DNA from: Pedobacter xixiisoli
GTDB lineage: Bacteria; Bacteroidota; Bacteroidia; Sphingobacteriales; Sphingobacteriaceae
DNA length: 64,000 nt
Direction: 5' to 3'
Assembly (NCBI RefSeq): GCF_900215335.1
Contig: NZ_OCMT01000002.1
Coordinates: 186,001-250,000 of the forward strand
Within the stretch, counting starts at the first letter, position 1. Each line of letters starts with the position of its first letter. Shown here one piece after another: positions 34,249-43,090 of this stretch. The position numbers and the translations under genes are program-made. Under the pieces are notes generated by a model. It was given only the letters and a program-made list of their open reading frames with translations. It did no database searches and was not told the DNA's origin.

Positions 34249-36987
34249 TTAATATCTTGTGTAATATCCTTTACGCTTGCTGAGTTTCAAATCTTGCAAC
34301 ACCGATGCCTTTACCCTGATATCAATAGAATAGCTTTGGCCCTGTCCAAATGGAACCCAGCTAGCACTTAAATCCCAGCAATGTAAATCTCTATAAATTG
34401 AAAATCTAGTAACAGAAAGATTTTTCGCTTTAAAATCGTAACCAGAAGTATATTGAATCTTCCACTTTGGGGTAAGGTTAAAATCGCCGCTAAAATTTAA
34501 TGTATTGGTAACCGATCTAGTTTCAGGCCGCCCCAAAGTATTATTGTAATCAAATCTATAATTAAAAGAAAAATTCCAAGGAATATTAAAATCCACAAAT
34601 GCATTAGGATCTCTACTGATTGCATTTAATTGATCTATTTGTTCTTGTGTCCTATTGGCCGTAGGCGTTTGCCTATTTATCTCATCTATATTTTCGTTAC
34701 GCTTTTTAAAAGCCTCTGGATTTAAACTATAATCGAAAGAGAAACCGAAGCTGGTTAACCTAGGTAATTTTCCATCCTTCCAAATGTATCTATCTAATAT
34801 TTGATAGGAATAAGTAGTCACCTGATCTGCGCCTGTACCGCTAGTAAACGGCACTTGACCTACCGAATATGGGCTAAATTGTCCGTTAAAATTTATCCCA
34901 AGCTTTTCGGTAAATTGCGAGCGACCACTAAAACTAATAGGAGATAATTTTTGATTCTGCCTATAGAAATCATAGCCAGTATTAAAAGTTAAACCTTGTA
35001 AAATAGCCAATTTTCTCTCGCCAGTACCGGTAGTATCTTTACGATCTCTAACTTTTAGTTCTACGTTATTGTCCATAGAGAAATTTATGCTACCACTCCT
35101 ACCCGCCGATGGGCCTCCGTTCATAAATACAGAATACAATAACTGATTACCATATTGATCTTTTACATATTCACCGGTAGGCACGCTCATACCTGGCCTA
35201 AGATCATCGGTATAATATTGTGCTGGCAAAAAGTAACCATAACTTTCTTTAGAGAAATCAGGTCGGTAGCTAAATCCTATACTAGGTGTGATTACATGGC
35301 GCATTGCTCTAATACTACCATTTCCTTTAAACTGTTTGATACCATAGATTTTAGTAGACAGACTACCGCCCATGTTATACTGTCCTCCACGCTTAAAGCC
35401 ATTCACCGTATCCGCACGGACCTCGTAACCATTACCAGTTGAGGTTCTAATGTATCTATTTCTAATGGTTTTGAAATCCCATTTTTCGTTATAAGTTAAA
35501 TTGGTTGAAAAATTTAAATACTTTAATAAGGTAAAAGGGAGCGTAATTGGAACATTATGATCTACAAAATTGGTAAAACTGTTCAAACCGCTTTTTGAGA
35601 ACAACACATCTTCTGTAGTACTTACCGTATTTCTAGCACTCATACTGTAACCAACCGTTAATTTCTGATACCATTTAGCTTCACCTACACGTTTTTTAGA
35701 ATCGAAAGGACTTATGGTTGACATGTTTAAAGTAACATCTGGCAGCGTTAAATTAATACTCTTATTTTGTGTTTCTTGTGAATGCGTTAGGGCTGAAGTA
35801 AAATTGAACAACCCGTCACCAAACACTTTTCCATAAGAAATACTTGAGCTCATGGTATTTCGTAATGCCTGAGTTGGATCATAGGTACCATAAGCATTAG
35901 TTTCCCTAAAGTAACTACTTGTACCCGCATTAACCGAAGCACTAAAAGTAGTACCTGGTTTGGCATTAGCTCCTTGACTATGCGACCAAGTAATATTAAA
36001 GTTTTTTAGTGGTTCATATTCTGGGGTACCCTCCAAGCCATTTCGGCTACTAGAGTAAGCCAAACTTAAATTGCCATTATATCTATAACGCTTAGTATAA
36101 TTAGATACCAGATTTAAATCATAGGACCCATTTGTAAAAATATTTGAAGTAAATCGAGCATCAAGGTAATCATTAAAAGCTAAATAATAACCACCACCTA
36201 GTAAAGAAAATCCTCTTGTAGCATCTTCTCCTGGTGTTGGTAAAATAACGCCAGAAGCCCTTTTGTTAGGCTTTGGAAAGAACAGAAAAGGTAAACCAAT
36301 GGGCATTGGAATATCCTCAAATTTCATAAAGACAGGTCCTGCAATAATGTGATTTTCCGTTGCAATACCCTTGGTAATTTGTATTCCAAAATGCGGATGC
36401 GGTAAATTACAGGTACTATAAGTGGTGCCATGAACGTGAAATTCATTATCAGGCTGCATTTTGGTTCTTCCTCCCGAAAAGAAGCCTCCTTCTTGTTCAG
36501 TAAAAACTCCACTAACAATACCTTTACCTGTCTCGGTATTATAGTTTAATGAATCCGCCATTGACGAACCCTGTCCTTCGGTCTTAAAAATAGGTCTGCC
36601 ATAATACTTACCTTTATCGTCTTTTACTCCGCTAGCAAAAATTACTTTATTTTTAGCATCGAATCTGATATATTCTGCATCCAATTCTAATCCTTGATAT
36701 TTTACTCGAGCCCCACCATACAGGTACTGGATTTCGTTCTTGCGATCTAAGGTTACCGAATCTTTTGCATAGTATTCCAACTTAGAATCCAGACCACTCC
36801 TCTTCATTACTTTTTTAGTAGTGTCTCTTTTAAGGGTATCAGACTGCTGAGGTAGCGTTTGAAAAAAATTGGCGGTTTTAGATGCAAAAACTTTATTATC
36901 AGCCGATAAGGCCAACAACACAAAAACGGCTGAAAAAATGAGTGTCTGTAAAAGTTTCAAATTTGTGTGTGAATGTTTATTTTGCAA
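34249..36987 (-). CDS. lptD: LptD-like outer-membrane LPS assembly protein
   Basis: A 912-residue outer-membrane protein. After a signal peptide (about residues 1-35) comes a beta-jellyroll/OstA-like region (residues 70-200: DSVTLDRKNEIQYLYGGARVKYQGLELDAEYI). A long beta-barrel follows with repeated alternating-hydrophobic strands rich in aromatic and Asn residues, ending in a short basic tail. LptD, with LptE, places lipopolysaccharide into the outer leaflet. The divergent neighbours encode amidases and an MCE protein, all envelope functions. It starts only 29 bases from the amidase start, so the promoters overlap the coding regions. Confidence 0.88.
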   Translation of the reverse strand: MQNKHSHTNLKLLQTLIFSAVFVLLALSADNKVFASKTANFFQTLPQQSDTLKRDTTKKVMKRSGLDSKLEYYAKDSVTLDRKNEIQYLYGGARVKYQGLELDAEYIRFDAKNKVIFASGVKDDKGKYYGRPIFKTEGQGSSMADSLNYNTETGKGIVSGVFTEQEGGFFSGGRTKMQPDNEFHVHGTTYSTCNLPHPHFGIQITKGIATENHIIAGPVFMKFEDIPMPIGLPFLFFPKPNKRASGVILPTPGEDATRGFSLLGGGYYLAFNDYLDARFTSNIFTNGSYDLNLVSNYTKRYRYNGNLSLAYSSSRNGLEGTPEYEPLKNFNITWSHSQGANAKPGTTFSASVNAGTSSYFRETNAYGTYDPTQALRNTMSSSISYGKVFGDGLFNFTSALTHSQETQNKSINLTLPDVTLNMSTISPFDSKKRVGEAKWYQKLTVGYSMSARNTVSTTEDVLFSKSGLNSFTNFVDHNVPITLPFTLLKYLNFSTNLTYNEKWDFKTIRNRYIRTSTGNGYEVRADTVNGFKRGGQYNMGGSLSTKIYGIKQFKGNGSIRAMRHVITPSIGFSYRPDFSKESYGYFLPAQYYTDDLRPGMSVPTGEYVKDQYGNQLLYSVFMNGGPSAGRSGSINFSMDNNVELKVRDRKDTTGTGERKLAILQGLTFNTGYDFYRQNQKLSPISFSGRSQFTEKLGINFNGQFSPYSVGQVPFTSGTGADQVTTYSYQILDRYIWKDGKLPRLTSFGFSFDYSLNPEAFKKRNENIDEINRQTPTANRTQEQIDQLNAISRDPNAFVDFNIPWNFSFNYRFDYNNTLGRPETRSVTNTLNFSGDFNLTPKWKIQYTSGYDFKAKNLSVTRFSIYRDLHCWDLSASWVPFGQGQSYSIDIRVKASVLQDLKLSKRKGYYTRY

Positions 36988-37016
36988 TAATGTTTACCAC
37001 AAAACGTTCAAAATTA

Positions 37017-37895
37017 ATGAAAAATATACCATTGACTAGAGCAAAACAAATATTGATGATATTAATTTCTCTAATCTGCATTTTTATATCTGAAAATCAA
37101 GCAGTTGCACAACAATACAAAATAAAAACAATTGTGCTTGATGCTGGACACGGAGGTAAAGATGGGATGACGAGAGGTGATTACTCCACAGAAAAAGACG
37201 TAGCATTGAAAACAGCCCTGCGCCTAGGCAAGCTCATTGAGGAAAACATGAAAGATGTAAAGGTGGTTTATACACGTACTGAAGATGTTTTCATTCCTCT
37301 TTATGAAAGAATTGGATTGGCCAATCAAGTAAAAGCCGATTTGTTTATTTCGATACACTGTAACGATATGCCTGTGTATACTCAACGTTACATTAGCGGC
37401 TATACACGAAACAAGAAAGGTAAAAAAATCCCTATTTATAAAACTAGGCGCACCAAAAGTACTTCAACCAGAGGTACAGAAACATTCGTATCTGGTACTG
37501 GCAGGTTAGACGAACAGGATGATGCTATCAAAAGGGAAAATGCATCAATGTTTTTAGAAGAGAACTACAAGGAAAACTATGAAGGTTTTGATAATACCGA
37601 CCCTGAAAGTGCGATTATCCTTTCTTTAATGAAAAATACTTTTAGAACACAAAGCTTAAAATTTGCCAAGTTAATACAAGACCAATATGTAGGTGTTGGC
37701 AGGGTAAACCGTGGCGTACAAGAAAAAAGCTTAGCCGTATTAGCTAGAGCGGGCATGCCGGCGGTACTTACCGAAATAGGTTTCATCTCTAATTCTACTG
37801 AAGAAGACTATATGAACTCAGAATCGGGCAATACCGAGATAGCGAATTGCTTACTAAAAGCTATTCAAGCATATAAATTAAGTATAGAAATTTAA
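37017..37895 (+). CDS. N-acetylmuramoyl-L-alanine amidase, long form
   Basis: A 292-residue secreted zinc amidase of the Amidase_3 type, which cuts the bond between N-acetylmuramic acid and L-Ala in peptidoglycan. The ATG at 37017 is chosen because it directly precedes the signal peptide (about residues 1-36); 25 open upstream codons overlap lptD. Zinc ligands are visible in DAGHGG, STEKDVALK (Glu) and ISIHCND, and the catalytic Glu in LTEIGFISN. A basic insertion of about 30 residues (YTRNKKGKKIPIYKTRRTKS) before GTETFV is absent from the next gene. Tandem with a second amidase 31 bases downstream. Confidence 0.92.
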   Translation: MKNIPLTRAKQILMILISLICIFISENQAVAQQYKIKTIVLDAGHGGKDGMTRGDYSTEKDVALKTALRLGKLIEENMKDVKVVYTRTEDVFIPLYERIGLANQVKADLFISIHCNDMPVYTQRYISGYTRNKKGKKIPIYKTRRTKSTSTRGTETFVSGTGRLDEQDDAIKRENASMFLEENYKENYEGFDNTDPESAIILSLMKNTFRTQSLKFAKLIQDQYVGVGRVNRGVQEKSLAVLARAGMPAVLTEIGFISNSTEEDYMNSESGNTEIANCLLKAIQAYKLSIEI

Positions 37896-37926
37896 TATTT
37901 TGTATTTTTGCCGAAAACACACATAA

Positions 37927-38703
37927 ATGCGATTAAGAAACTCTTTTTTATTCCTTACTTTTCTAATTACGATACTCTCTTTTTTTAATGCTAATGCGCA
38001 AGGTTATAAAATTAAGACCATAGTAATTGATGCTGGCCACGGTGGCGTAAAACCAGGCGCTAGAGGAGCTATTTCTTGGGAAAAGGATGTGGCACTTAAA
38101 GTTGCATTAAAGTTAGGCACAAAACTACAGGATGAGTTGCCGGCTATTAAAATTATACAGACTCGTAGAACCGATGTGGATGTAGATTGGTACCGTAGAG
38201 CAGAGATTGCTAATGATGCAAAAGCAGATTTATTTATTTCGATTCACTGTAACTCTATGCCTGCTGGAAATAGCCATGTAAGGGGAACCGAAACATTTGT
38301 TGGTGCTTACAGACGTATCAACGAAATGGATGCTGGTTTAAAAGAAAACGAGGAAATCATAAAAGATAAGAACTATAAAAAGCAGAGTTCTTACGACCCA
38401 ACAGATCCAGAAGAGGCTATTTTATTATCACTTTACAAATCTCTTTACCGCTCAAAAAGCTTAGCTTTGGCTAGTTATATCCAAAAAAATTATACTGAGG
38501 TAAACAAAAGAGTTAATAGAGGTGTTAAAGAGCAAGGATTACTGATATTACAACGTGCAGCCATGCCTTCTATTCTTACCGAGATAGGTTTTATTTCTAA
38601 TAAAGAAGAAGAAAAGTACATTAACTCTGAAGAAGGGCAAGAAGAAATAGTAACTGCAATTGTGAATGCAATAAAACAATATAAAAAGGAAGTAGAAAAT
38701 TAA
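37927..38703 (+). CDS. N-acetylmuramoyl-L-alanine amidase, short form
   Basis: A 258-residue secreted amidase with a signal peptide (about 1-24). It shows the same zinc motifs as its neighbour: DAGHGG, SWEKDVALK, ISIHCNS, and LTEIGFISN at the end. It lacks the basic insertion of the upstream paralogue. The two genes are clearly a tandem duplication that has diverged, perhaps one for general turnover and one for cell separation (inference). A TATTTTTG box at 37903-37910 could give it an extra promoter. Confidence 0.93.
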   Translation: MRLRNSFLFLTFLITILSFFNANAQGYKIKTIVIDAGHGGVKPGARGAISWEKDVALKVALKLGTKLQDELPAIKIIQTRRTDVDVDWYRRAEIANDAKADLFISIHCNSMPAGNSHVRGTETFVGAYRRINEMDAGLKENEEIIKDKNYKKQSSYDPTDPEEAILLSLYKSLYRSKSLALASYIQKNYTEVNKRVNRGVKEQGLLILQRAAMPSILTEIGFISNKEEEKYINSEEGQEEIVTAIVNAIKQYKKEVEN

Positions 38704-38787
38704 ACATAAACCAAACTACATGAAATACTAGGATGTTTAGATACGTCTTAACCTTTCATTACCATTTAAAAAATCTCTACAACATAG

Positions 38788-39741
38788 ATGAAAATTAAAA
38801 ACGAAACAAAAGTAGGTGTACTAGCCGCAGTTGCCATTGCCCTGCTCATTATCGGATACAATTTCTTAAAGGGAAACAGTATTTTCACTAACGAAACTAT
38901 CTTATACGCAAAATATACTCACGTAGACGGTTTAGCTGTTTCTAAGCCCATTTTGATTAACGGATACCAGATAGGCAGGGTTGCTGCTTTAGAGCTTCAG
39001 CCAGATGCTACCATTAAGGCTACTTTGAAAATAAATGGTAAATATGAAATTCCTAAAAATACGATTGCTCGTTTAGAAGGTACAGATTTATTAGGTAGCA
39101 AGGCAATTATCCTAACTTTAGGTAACGATAAAAATTTTGCTGAAGATGGAGACTTCTTACAAACCAACGTAGAAAAAGGTTTGATGGAAACTTTTCAACC
39201 TGTACAAAAGAAAGCAGAGATGATTATAGCAAAAATGGATTCAGTGCTTTCTAGTGTAAACACCATTTTAAATCCTAATCTACAAAAGAACATAGATCGT
39301 AGTTTTACTAGCATTGCAGGAACACTAAGCTCGTTAGAGTCTACTTCTAAGAAAGTTGATGCTCTAGTTGGTTCTGAGAGCTCTAAACTATCTTCTATCC
39401 TATCAAATGTAGAAGCGATTACCGCTAACTTTAAAAATAACGGTGCTAAAATTGATGCCGTAATGAACAACCTTAATACGGTAACTGATAAAATTGCTGC
39501 TGTAAATTTCCAACAAACGGTTGATAATGCAAATAAAGCAATGGCCGATTTACAGGGTATGCTTAGTGATGTTAAAAATGGTAAAGGAACTTTAGGTGCC
39601 TTACTAAATGACAGACAGATGTACGACAACCTAAACAGTGCTTCTAAAAATCTAGATGCCTTGATGATAGATTTAAAGGCAAACCCTAAGCGTTATGTAC
39701 ACTTCTCTGTTTTTGGTGGTGGCAATAAAAAAGATAAATAG
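38788..39741 (+). CDS. mlaD: MlaD-type MCE-domain protein
   Basis: A 317-residue protein with one N-terminal membrane helix (about 9-26, VGVLAAVAIALLIIGYNF) and an MCE domain at about 38-120 (VDGLAVSKPILINGYQIGRVAAL; RLEGTDLLGSKAIILTLG). A long helical C-terminal part of about 190 residues follows, with many short Asn/Ser/Leu helices. MlaD forms a hexameric ring that carries phospholipids between inner and outer membranes. The position next to lptD and amidases is an envelope block. No other mla genes lie next to it. A terminator follows. Confidence 0.92.
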   Translation: MKIKNETKVGVLAAVAIALLIIGYNFLKGNSIFTNETILYAKYTHVDGLAVSKPILINGYQIGRVAALELQPDATIKATLKINGKYEIPKNTIARLEGTDLLGSKAIILTLGNDKNFAEDGDFLQTNVEKGLMETFQPVQKKAEMIIAKMDSVLSSVNTILNPNLQKNIDRSFTSIAGTLSSLESTSKKVDALVGSESSKLSSILSNVEAITANFKNNGAKIDAVMNNLNTVTDKIAAVNFQQTVDNANKAMADLQGMLSDVKNGKGTLGALLNDRQMYDNLNSASKNLDALMIDLKANPKRYVHFSVFGGGNKKDK

Positions 39742-39760
39742 TTAAATAAAACTTATAGAT

Positions 39761-39791
39761 AAAAAAGCGAAGTTTTCACTTCGCTTTTTTT
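39761..39791 (+). terminator. Terminator after mlaD
   Basis: AAAAAAGCGAAGT / ACTTCGCTTTTTT stem with a 4-base loop, ending in a T-run, 20 bases after the stop codon. Confidence 0.92.
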
Positions 39792-39867
39792 GTGTCATTG
39801 CATTTATTCAATAGGTAGAAGAAATAAACTTCAAGTATAAATCATAATACTCGTTAGTTGTAAAGGC

Positions 39868-39897
39868 AAAAAAAAACATCCACCGTTTAGGTGGATG
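39868..39897 (-). terminator. Terminator after the cold-shock gene
   Basis: Stem CATCCACC (39877-39884) / GGTGGATG (39890-39897); on the minus strand followed by a T9 run. It starts 28 bases after the cold-shock stop codon. Confidence 0.92.
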
Positions 39898-39924
39898 CTC
39901 TCAAAATTAAAAGAAGGAAATATC

Positions 39925-40119
39925 TTATTGACCTACCTTAACATTAACTGCGTTTAAGCCTTTTTTACCTTGTTCTACGTCATAGCTAACTGAATCATTC
40001 TCACGAATTTCATCAACTAAACCTGATATATGTACAAAAATTTCGGCATCGCCATTTGATGGAGTAATGAAGCCAAATCCTTTTGTCTCATTGAAAAATT
40101 TTACTGTTCCTTGTTGCAT
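39925..40119 (-). CDS. Cold-shock-domain protein
   Basis: A 64-residue protein that is one complete cold-shock (OB-fold) domain: GTVKFFNETKGFGFITP (RNP1: KGFGFI) and EIFVHIS (RNP2). It binds single-stranded RNA or DNA and melts RNA structures. It has its own terminator and a TATATTTG box (40142-40149 on the minus strand) 23 bases before the ATG, so it is a single-gene unit. Confidence 0.96.
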   Translation of the reverse strand: MQQGTVKFFNETKGFGFITPSNGDAEIFVHISGLVDEIRENDSVSYDVEQGKKGLNAVNVKVGQ

Positions 40120-40141
40120 TATAATTTATTTTAATAAAGCA

Positions 40142-40149
40142 CAAATATA
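40142..40149 (-). promoter_or_regulatory. Candidate -7 element of the cold-shock gene
   Basis: TATATTTG on the minus strand, 23 bases before the ATG at 40119. Implies a very short leader of about 16 bases. No clear TTTG at the -33 position. Confidence 0.4.
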
Positions 40150-40313
40150 AACACAATTTATTGAAAATCAGCTTATTTTAAAATATAAATAAATTTATAC
40201 TATAGAAAGATAAAATCATCACCTAAAAATGAACAGCTTAAAAAGCTATGAATTAAGCTTTAATCATAAAAGGAGCAACTAAATGAAGGTTAAGTAAAAT
40301 TTAAAAACAGCAA

Positions 40314-41225
40314 TTAAATTTCAAAAGTTTTACCTTCTGTAGCTAACTCTGTAGCATCAAATCCGTCCTTAGCTTCTTCAAGTAAGGCTTCCAATGTTTT
40401 GTATCTGGAAGAAAAATGCCCAATTAGCAATTTCTTTGCTTTTACTTTCGTTGCAATTTCTGCTGCCTGTTTTGCGGTGGTATGATGGGTTTCGTTTGCC
40501 CTGTCTAACATTTCATGCAAAAAAGTAGCTTCGTGATATAACGTATCTGCTCCTCCTATCTGCGAAAAATAACGTTCATCATACATCGTATCCGAACAGT
40601 AGCAATAAACCTTTGGAGTGGCGGAATCGGTAGTATAATCTAGATACTTGATACTTCTACCATCTGGCAAATCAACATCAACGCTACGCTTAAGCATTGG
40701 ATAATATTCTACCGGCACAGCATCTTCTTCTAATTTCTCAATGACCAGCTTTCTTAAACGTTTCTTCTCAGTAAATTTAAAGCCAGTACAAGGAATGCGA
40801 TGGTTTAAGATAATAGTTTCTACAGTAACATCATTATTCTTGAAAATTACCTCGGGCTTAGTCGCATCAATAGGATAAAAATCAATCTCGTAACGTAAAC
40901 GAGTATCCGAATGTAAAAACTGTAACTCTATGATTTCTTTAAGTGCTGGCGGCGCAAAAAGATGTAATGGTTTGGTACGTCCGTTCAAGTGCAAACTAGA
41001 AAGCAAACCTACCAAACCAAAAAAATGGTCGCCATGTAAATGGCTGATGAATATGTAATCTATTTTTGAAGCCTTGAAACCGAATTTGATTAATTGTTGC
41101 TGTGTACCTTCGCCACAATCAATTAAATATTGGCGCTCATTACAGTTGAGTAGTTGCGCCGTTGGATTTCTGTTATAAACTGGTGTAGCTGAAGCGCTAC
41201 CTAATATCGTGACTTCAAATTTCAT
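40314..41225 (-). CDS. rnz: Ribonuclease Z
   Basis: A 303-residue metallo-beta-lactamase-fold endonuclease that trims the 3' ends of tRNA precursors. The zinc motif HLHGDH is at 62-67; further ligands are in CYCSDTMYDE, LYHEATFLHEM, HHTTAKQAAEIA and LIGHFSSRY. It follows the STAS gene by 9 bases on the same strand, so the two are co-transcribed. No truncation. Confidence 0.95.
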   Translation of the reverse strand: MKFEVTILGSASATPVYNRNPTAQLLNCNERQYLIDCGEGTQQQLIKFGFKASKIDYIFISHLHGDHFFGLVGLLSSLHLNGRTKPLHLFAPPALKEIIELQFLHSDTRLRYEIDFYPIDATKPEVIFKNNDVTVETIILNHRIPCTGFKFTEKKRLRKLVIEKLEEDAVPVEYYPMLKRSVDVDLPDGRSIKYLDYTTDSATPKVYCYCSDTMYDERYFSQIGGADTLYHEATFLHEMLDRANETHHTTAKQAAEIATKVKAKKLLIGHFSSRYKTLEALLEEAKDGFDATELATEGKTFEI

Positions 41226-41234
41226 TTAATAATA

Positions 41235-41621
41235 TTACCCTTTGTCTACTCCCCCACGAAGTTCTTTTTCAATTTCTTCCATAAAAATCAAATCTGTCGC
41301 TTCGTCTAGTTTATTAACAAACGTAACAGATTGATGAAGGTTTGACATTTGGATAATTTGTGCAATGCTTTTGTTAACGCAACAAACTATGAAAATACCA
41401 TCAGCCGCTTTACAAAGTCTATCGCCAGCCAATAAAGAACTTAAGTCTTGCGCATCGTTGCATTCTTTAACTGCAGAAAGATCTAATACGATATTACGAT
41501 ATCCTTCTGTATTCAACAGCACAAATTCTGATTTTAAAGCCGGAGTGTTATCATTAGTGAATTTCGGCTCTTCTAACTTCAACACTACATATTTCTCGTG
41601 CTTATCTACACTAAATTTCAT
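41235..41621 (-). CDS. STAS-domain protein with altered phosphorylation site
   Basis: A 128-residue anti-sigma-factor-antagonist-like STAS domain (YRNIVLDLSAVKECNDAQDL core). In SpoIIAA-type members the motif after this strand is DSSG, with a Ser phosphorylated by a kinase. Here it reads N55-D56-A57-Q58, so no Ser is available and an Asp sits at the site, which could mimic a phosphorylated state or mean no phospho-control. It is directly upstream of rnz. No anti-sigma factor or phosphatase gene is nearby. Confidence 0.85.
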   Translation of the reverse strand: MKFSVDKHEKYVVLKLEEPKFTNDNTPALKSEFVLLNTEGYRNIVLDLSAVKECNDAQDLSSLLAGDRLCKAADGIFIVCCVNKSIAQIIQMSNLHQSVTFVNKLDEATDLIFMEEIEKELRGGVDKG

Positions 41622-41693
41622 ATTTATTGTTTTTTGGTTGTTAGTTTTTTGGTTGACTAGTACCTAAAACTTATAATGTAATACTTATCACTA

Positions 41694-42641
41694 TTAAATC
41701 AATTTCTCAACAGCAGTTTTCGTGTTTTCTTCTATCCTATTCAAAATATTTTCTGAAGGATTTTTCACAAATTGCTCTCCAGTGATCTGCTCATAAAGTT
41801 CAATATACCTATCCGAAATGGATTCCACAATTTCTTCGGTCATTGTTGGTACCACTTGACCATCTTTACCTTGGAAACCATTCTCAATTAACCACTTACG
41901 CACAAACTCTTTTGAAAGCTGTTTTTGAGGCTCATCGGCAGCCTGCCTATCCGCATAACCTTCTGCATAAAAATAGCGTGACGAATCTGGCGTATGGATT
42001 TCGTCAATTAGATAAATATCATCACCTACTTTACCGAACTCATATTTCGTATCTACTAAAATCAAACCACGTTCTGCAGCCATTTCAACACCTCTTTGAT
42101 ACAAAGCACGCGTATAAGCTTCTAATTTTTCATAATCAGCTAGGGATACAATACCTTTCGCTAAAATATCTTCTCTAGAAATGTCTTCATCATGTCCTAC
42201 AGCAGCTTTAGTAGTTGGTGTAATGATAGGCTGAGGTAGTTTATCATTTTCCTTTAATCCCTCTGGCAAAGCAACCCCACAAACTTGGCGCTTGCCTAAA
42301 GCATATTCGCGGGCTGCATGACCAGCTAAATATCCTCTAATGACCATTTCTACTTTGAAGGGCTCGCAAATACGACCAATAGTGACCATTTCATCTGGCG
42401 TAGCCAATACCCAATTAGGTACAATATCTTTTGTTGCCGATAAAAACTTTGCTGCAATTTGGTTTAACACCTGCCCTTTAAAAGGAATTGCTTCTGGCAA
42501 AACAACGTCAAATGCTGAAATTCTATCGGTTACTACCATTGCCATTAGTTGGTTATCAATAGTATATACATCGCGTACTTTGCCTTTATAAAAACTACTT
42601 TGTTTTGGAAAAGTAAATTGGGTTTCTTTTACTGCTTTCAT
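41694..42641 (-). CDS. purC: Phosphoribosylaminoimidazole-succinocarboxamide synthase (SAICAR synthetase)
   Basis: A 315-residue purine synthesis enzyme joining CAIR and aspartate with ATP. Visible motifs: [50 protein letters not shown], and [12 protein letters not shown] with [14 protein letters not shown]. The start at 42641 (MKAVKETQF) is chosen because the 56 open codons upstream have no family similarity and contain the terminator of the preceding gene. Longer than the roughly 240-residue E. coli enzyme, as is usual for this eukaryote-like class. Confidence 0.94.
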   Translation of the reverse strand: MKAVKETQFTFPKQSSFYKGKVRDVYTIDNQLMAMVVTDRISAFDVVLPEAIPFKGQVLNQIAAKFLSATKDIVPNWVLATPDEMVTIGRICEPFKVEMVIRGYLAGHAAREYALGKRQVCGVALPEGLKENDKLPQPIITPTTKAAVGHDEDISREDILAKGIVSLADYEKLEAYTRALYQRGVEMAAERGLILVDTKYEFGKVGDDIYLIDEIHTPDSSRYFYAEGYADRQAADEPQKQLSKEFVRKWLIENGFQGKDGQVVPTMTEEIVESISDRYIELYEQITGEQFVKNPSENILNRIEENTKTAVEKLI

Positions 42642-42730
42642 GAGGGTATAAAAATAATAAAAAGATATGAGTATTGAGATATGAGAGGCCTTCGCATTTC
42701 CCAAAACTGTTTTCAGAAATTGGATACTGA

Positions 42731-42771
42731 AAAACAAAAGCCCGAATTTTAAAATGCAATCTTCGGACTTT
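42731..42771 (-). terminator. Terminator between the 91-residue gene and purC
   Basis: AAAGCCCGAA (42737-42746) faces TTCGGACTTT (42762-42771), one mismatch; on the minus strand TGTTTTT follows. It starts 44 bases after the stop codon of the gene at 42815. Confidence 0.65.
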
Positions 42772-42814
42772 CGTATTAATATTTTATAATTATTTGCATA
42801 ACCATTCAAAAGAA

Positions 42815-43090
42815 CTAAGCCTCATTTAACAATTTGCTAAAACTATACAATGGTATTTTTCCTATTGGAATTTTATTTATAATGATCTCTATATCTTGAT
42901 CTAATTTAGAAAGCTGAAGCCTGCCTTTAAAAATGTTCTCGTTATCGCCCTCAAGAAAGCTATTCAAATTTTTAATAGTCTCTTTCCTGCAAGCGATTTC
43001 ATGATCAACCTCTGAAACTATTAATCTAACGCTATTAACCAAAGGTTCAATTGAGAATATCAAATTATTATTGAGGCCAATACTCTTCAT
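42815..43090 (-). CDS. Hypothetical 91-residue protein coupled to phoH
   Basis: A small protein with a helical middle ([25 protein letters not shown]) and a beta-like end ([22 protein letters not shown]). No family recognised. Its ATG overlaps the phoH stop codon by one base (TAATG), so its translation is probably coupled to phoH. A terminator follows. Confidence 0.6.
   Translation of the reverse strand: MKSIGLNNNLIFSIEPLVNSVRLIVSEVDHEIACRKETIKNLNSFLEGDNENIFKGRLQLSKLDQDIEIIINKIPIGKIPLYSFSKLLNEA

Noticed and set aside
36942..37016. Upstream extension of the long amidase
   Set aside because: Overlaps lptD and places the signal peptide inside the protein.
39195..39629. 144-codon minus-strand open frame inside mlaD
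   Set aside because: Shadow of the MCE protein; no start context or family similarity.
42642..42809. Upstream extension of purC (56 codons)
   Set aside because: Contains the terminator hairpin of the preceding gene and no conserved residues.
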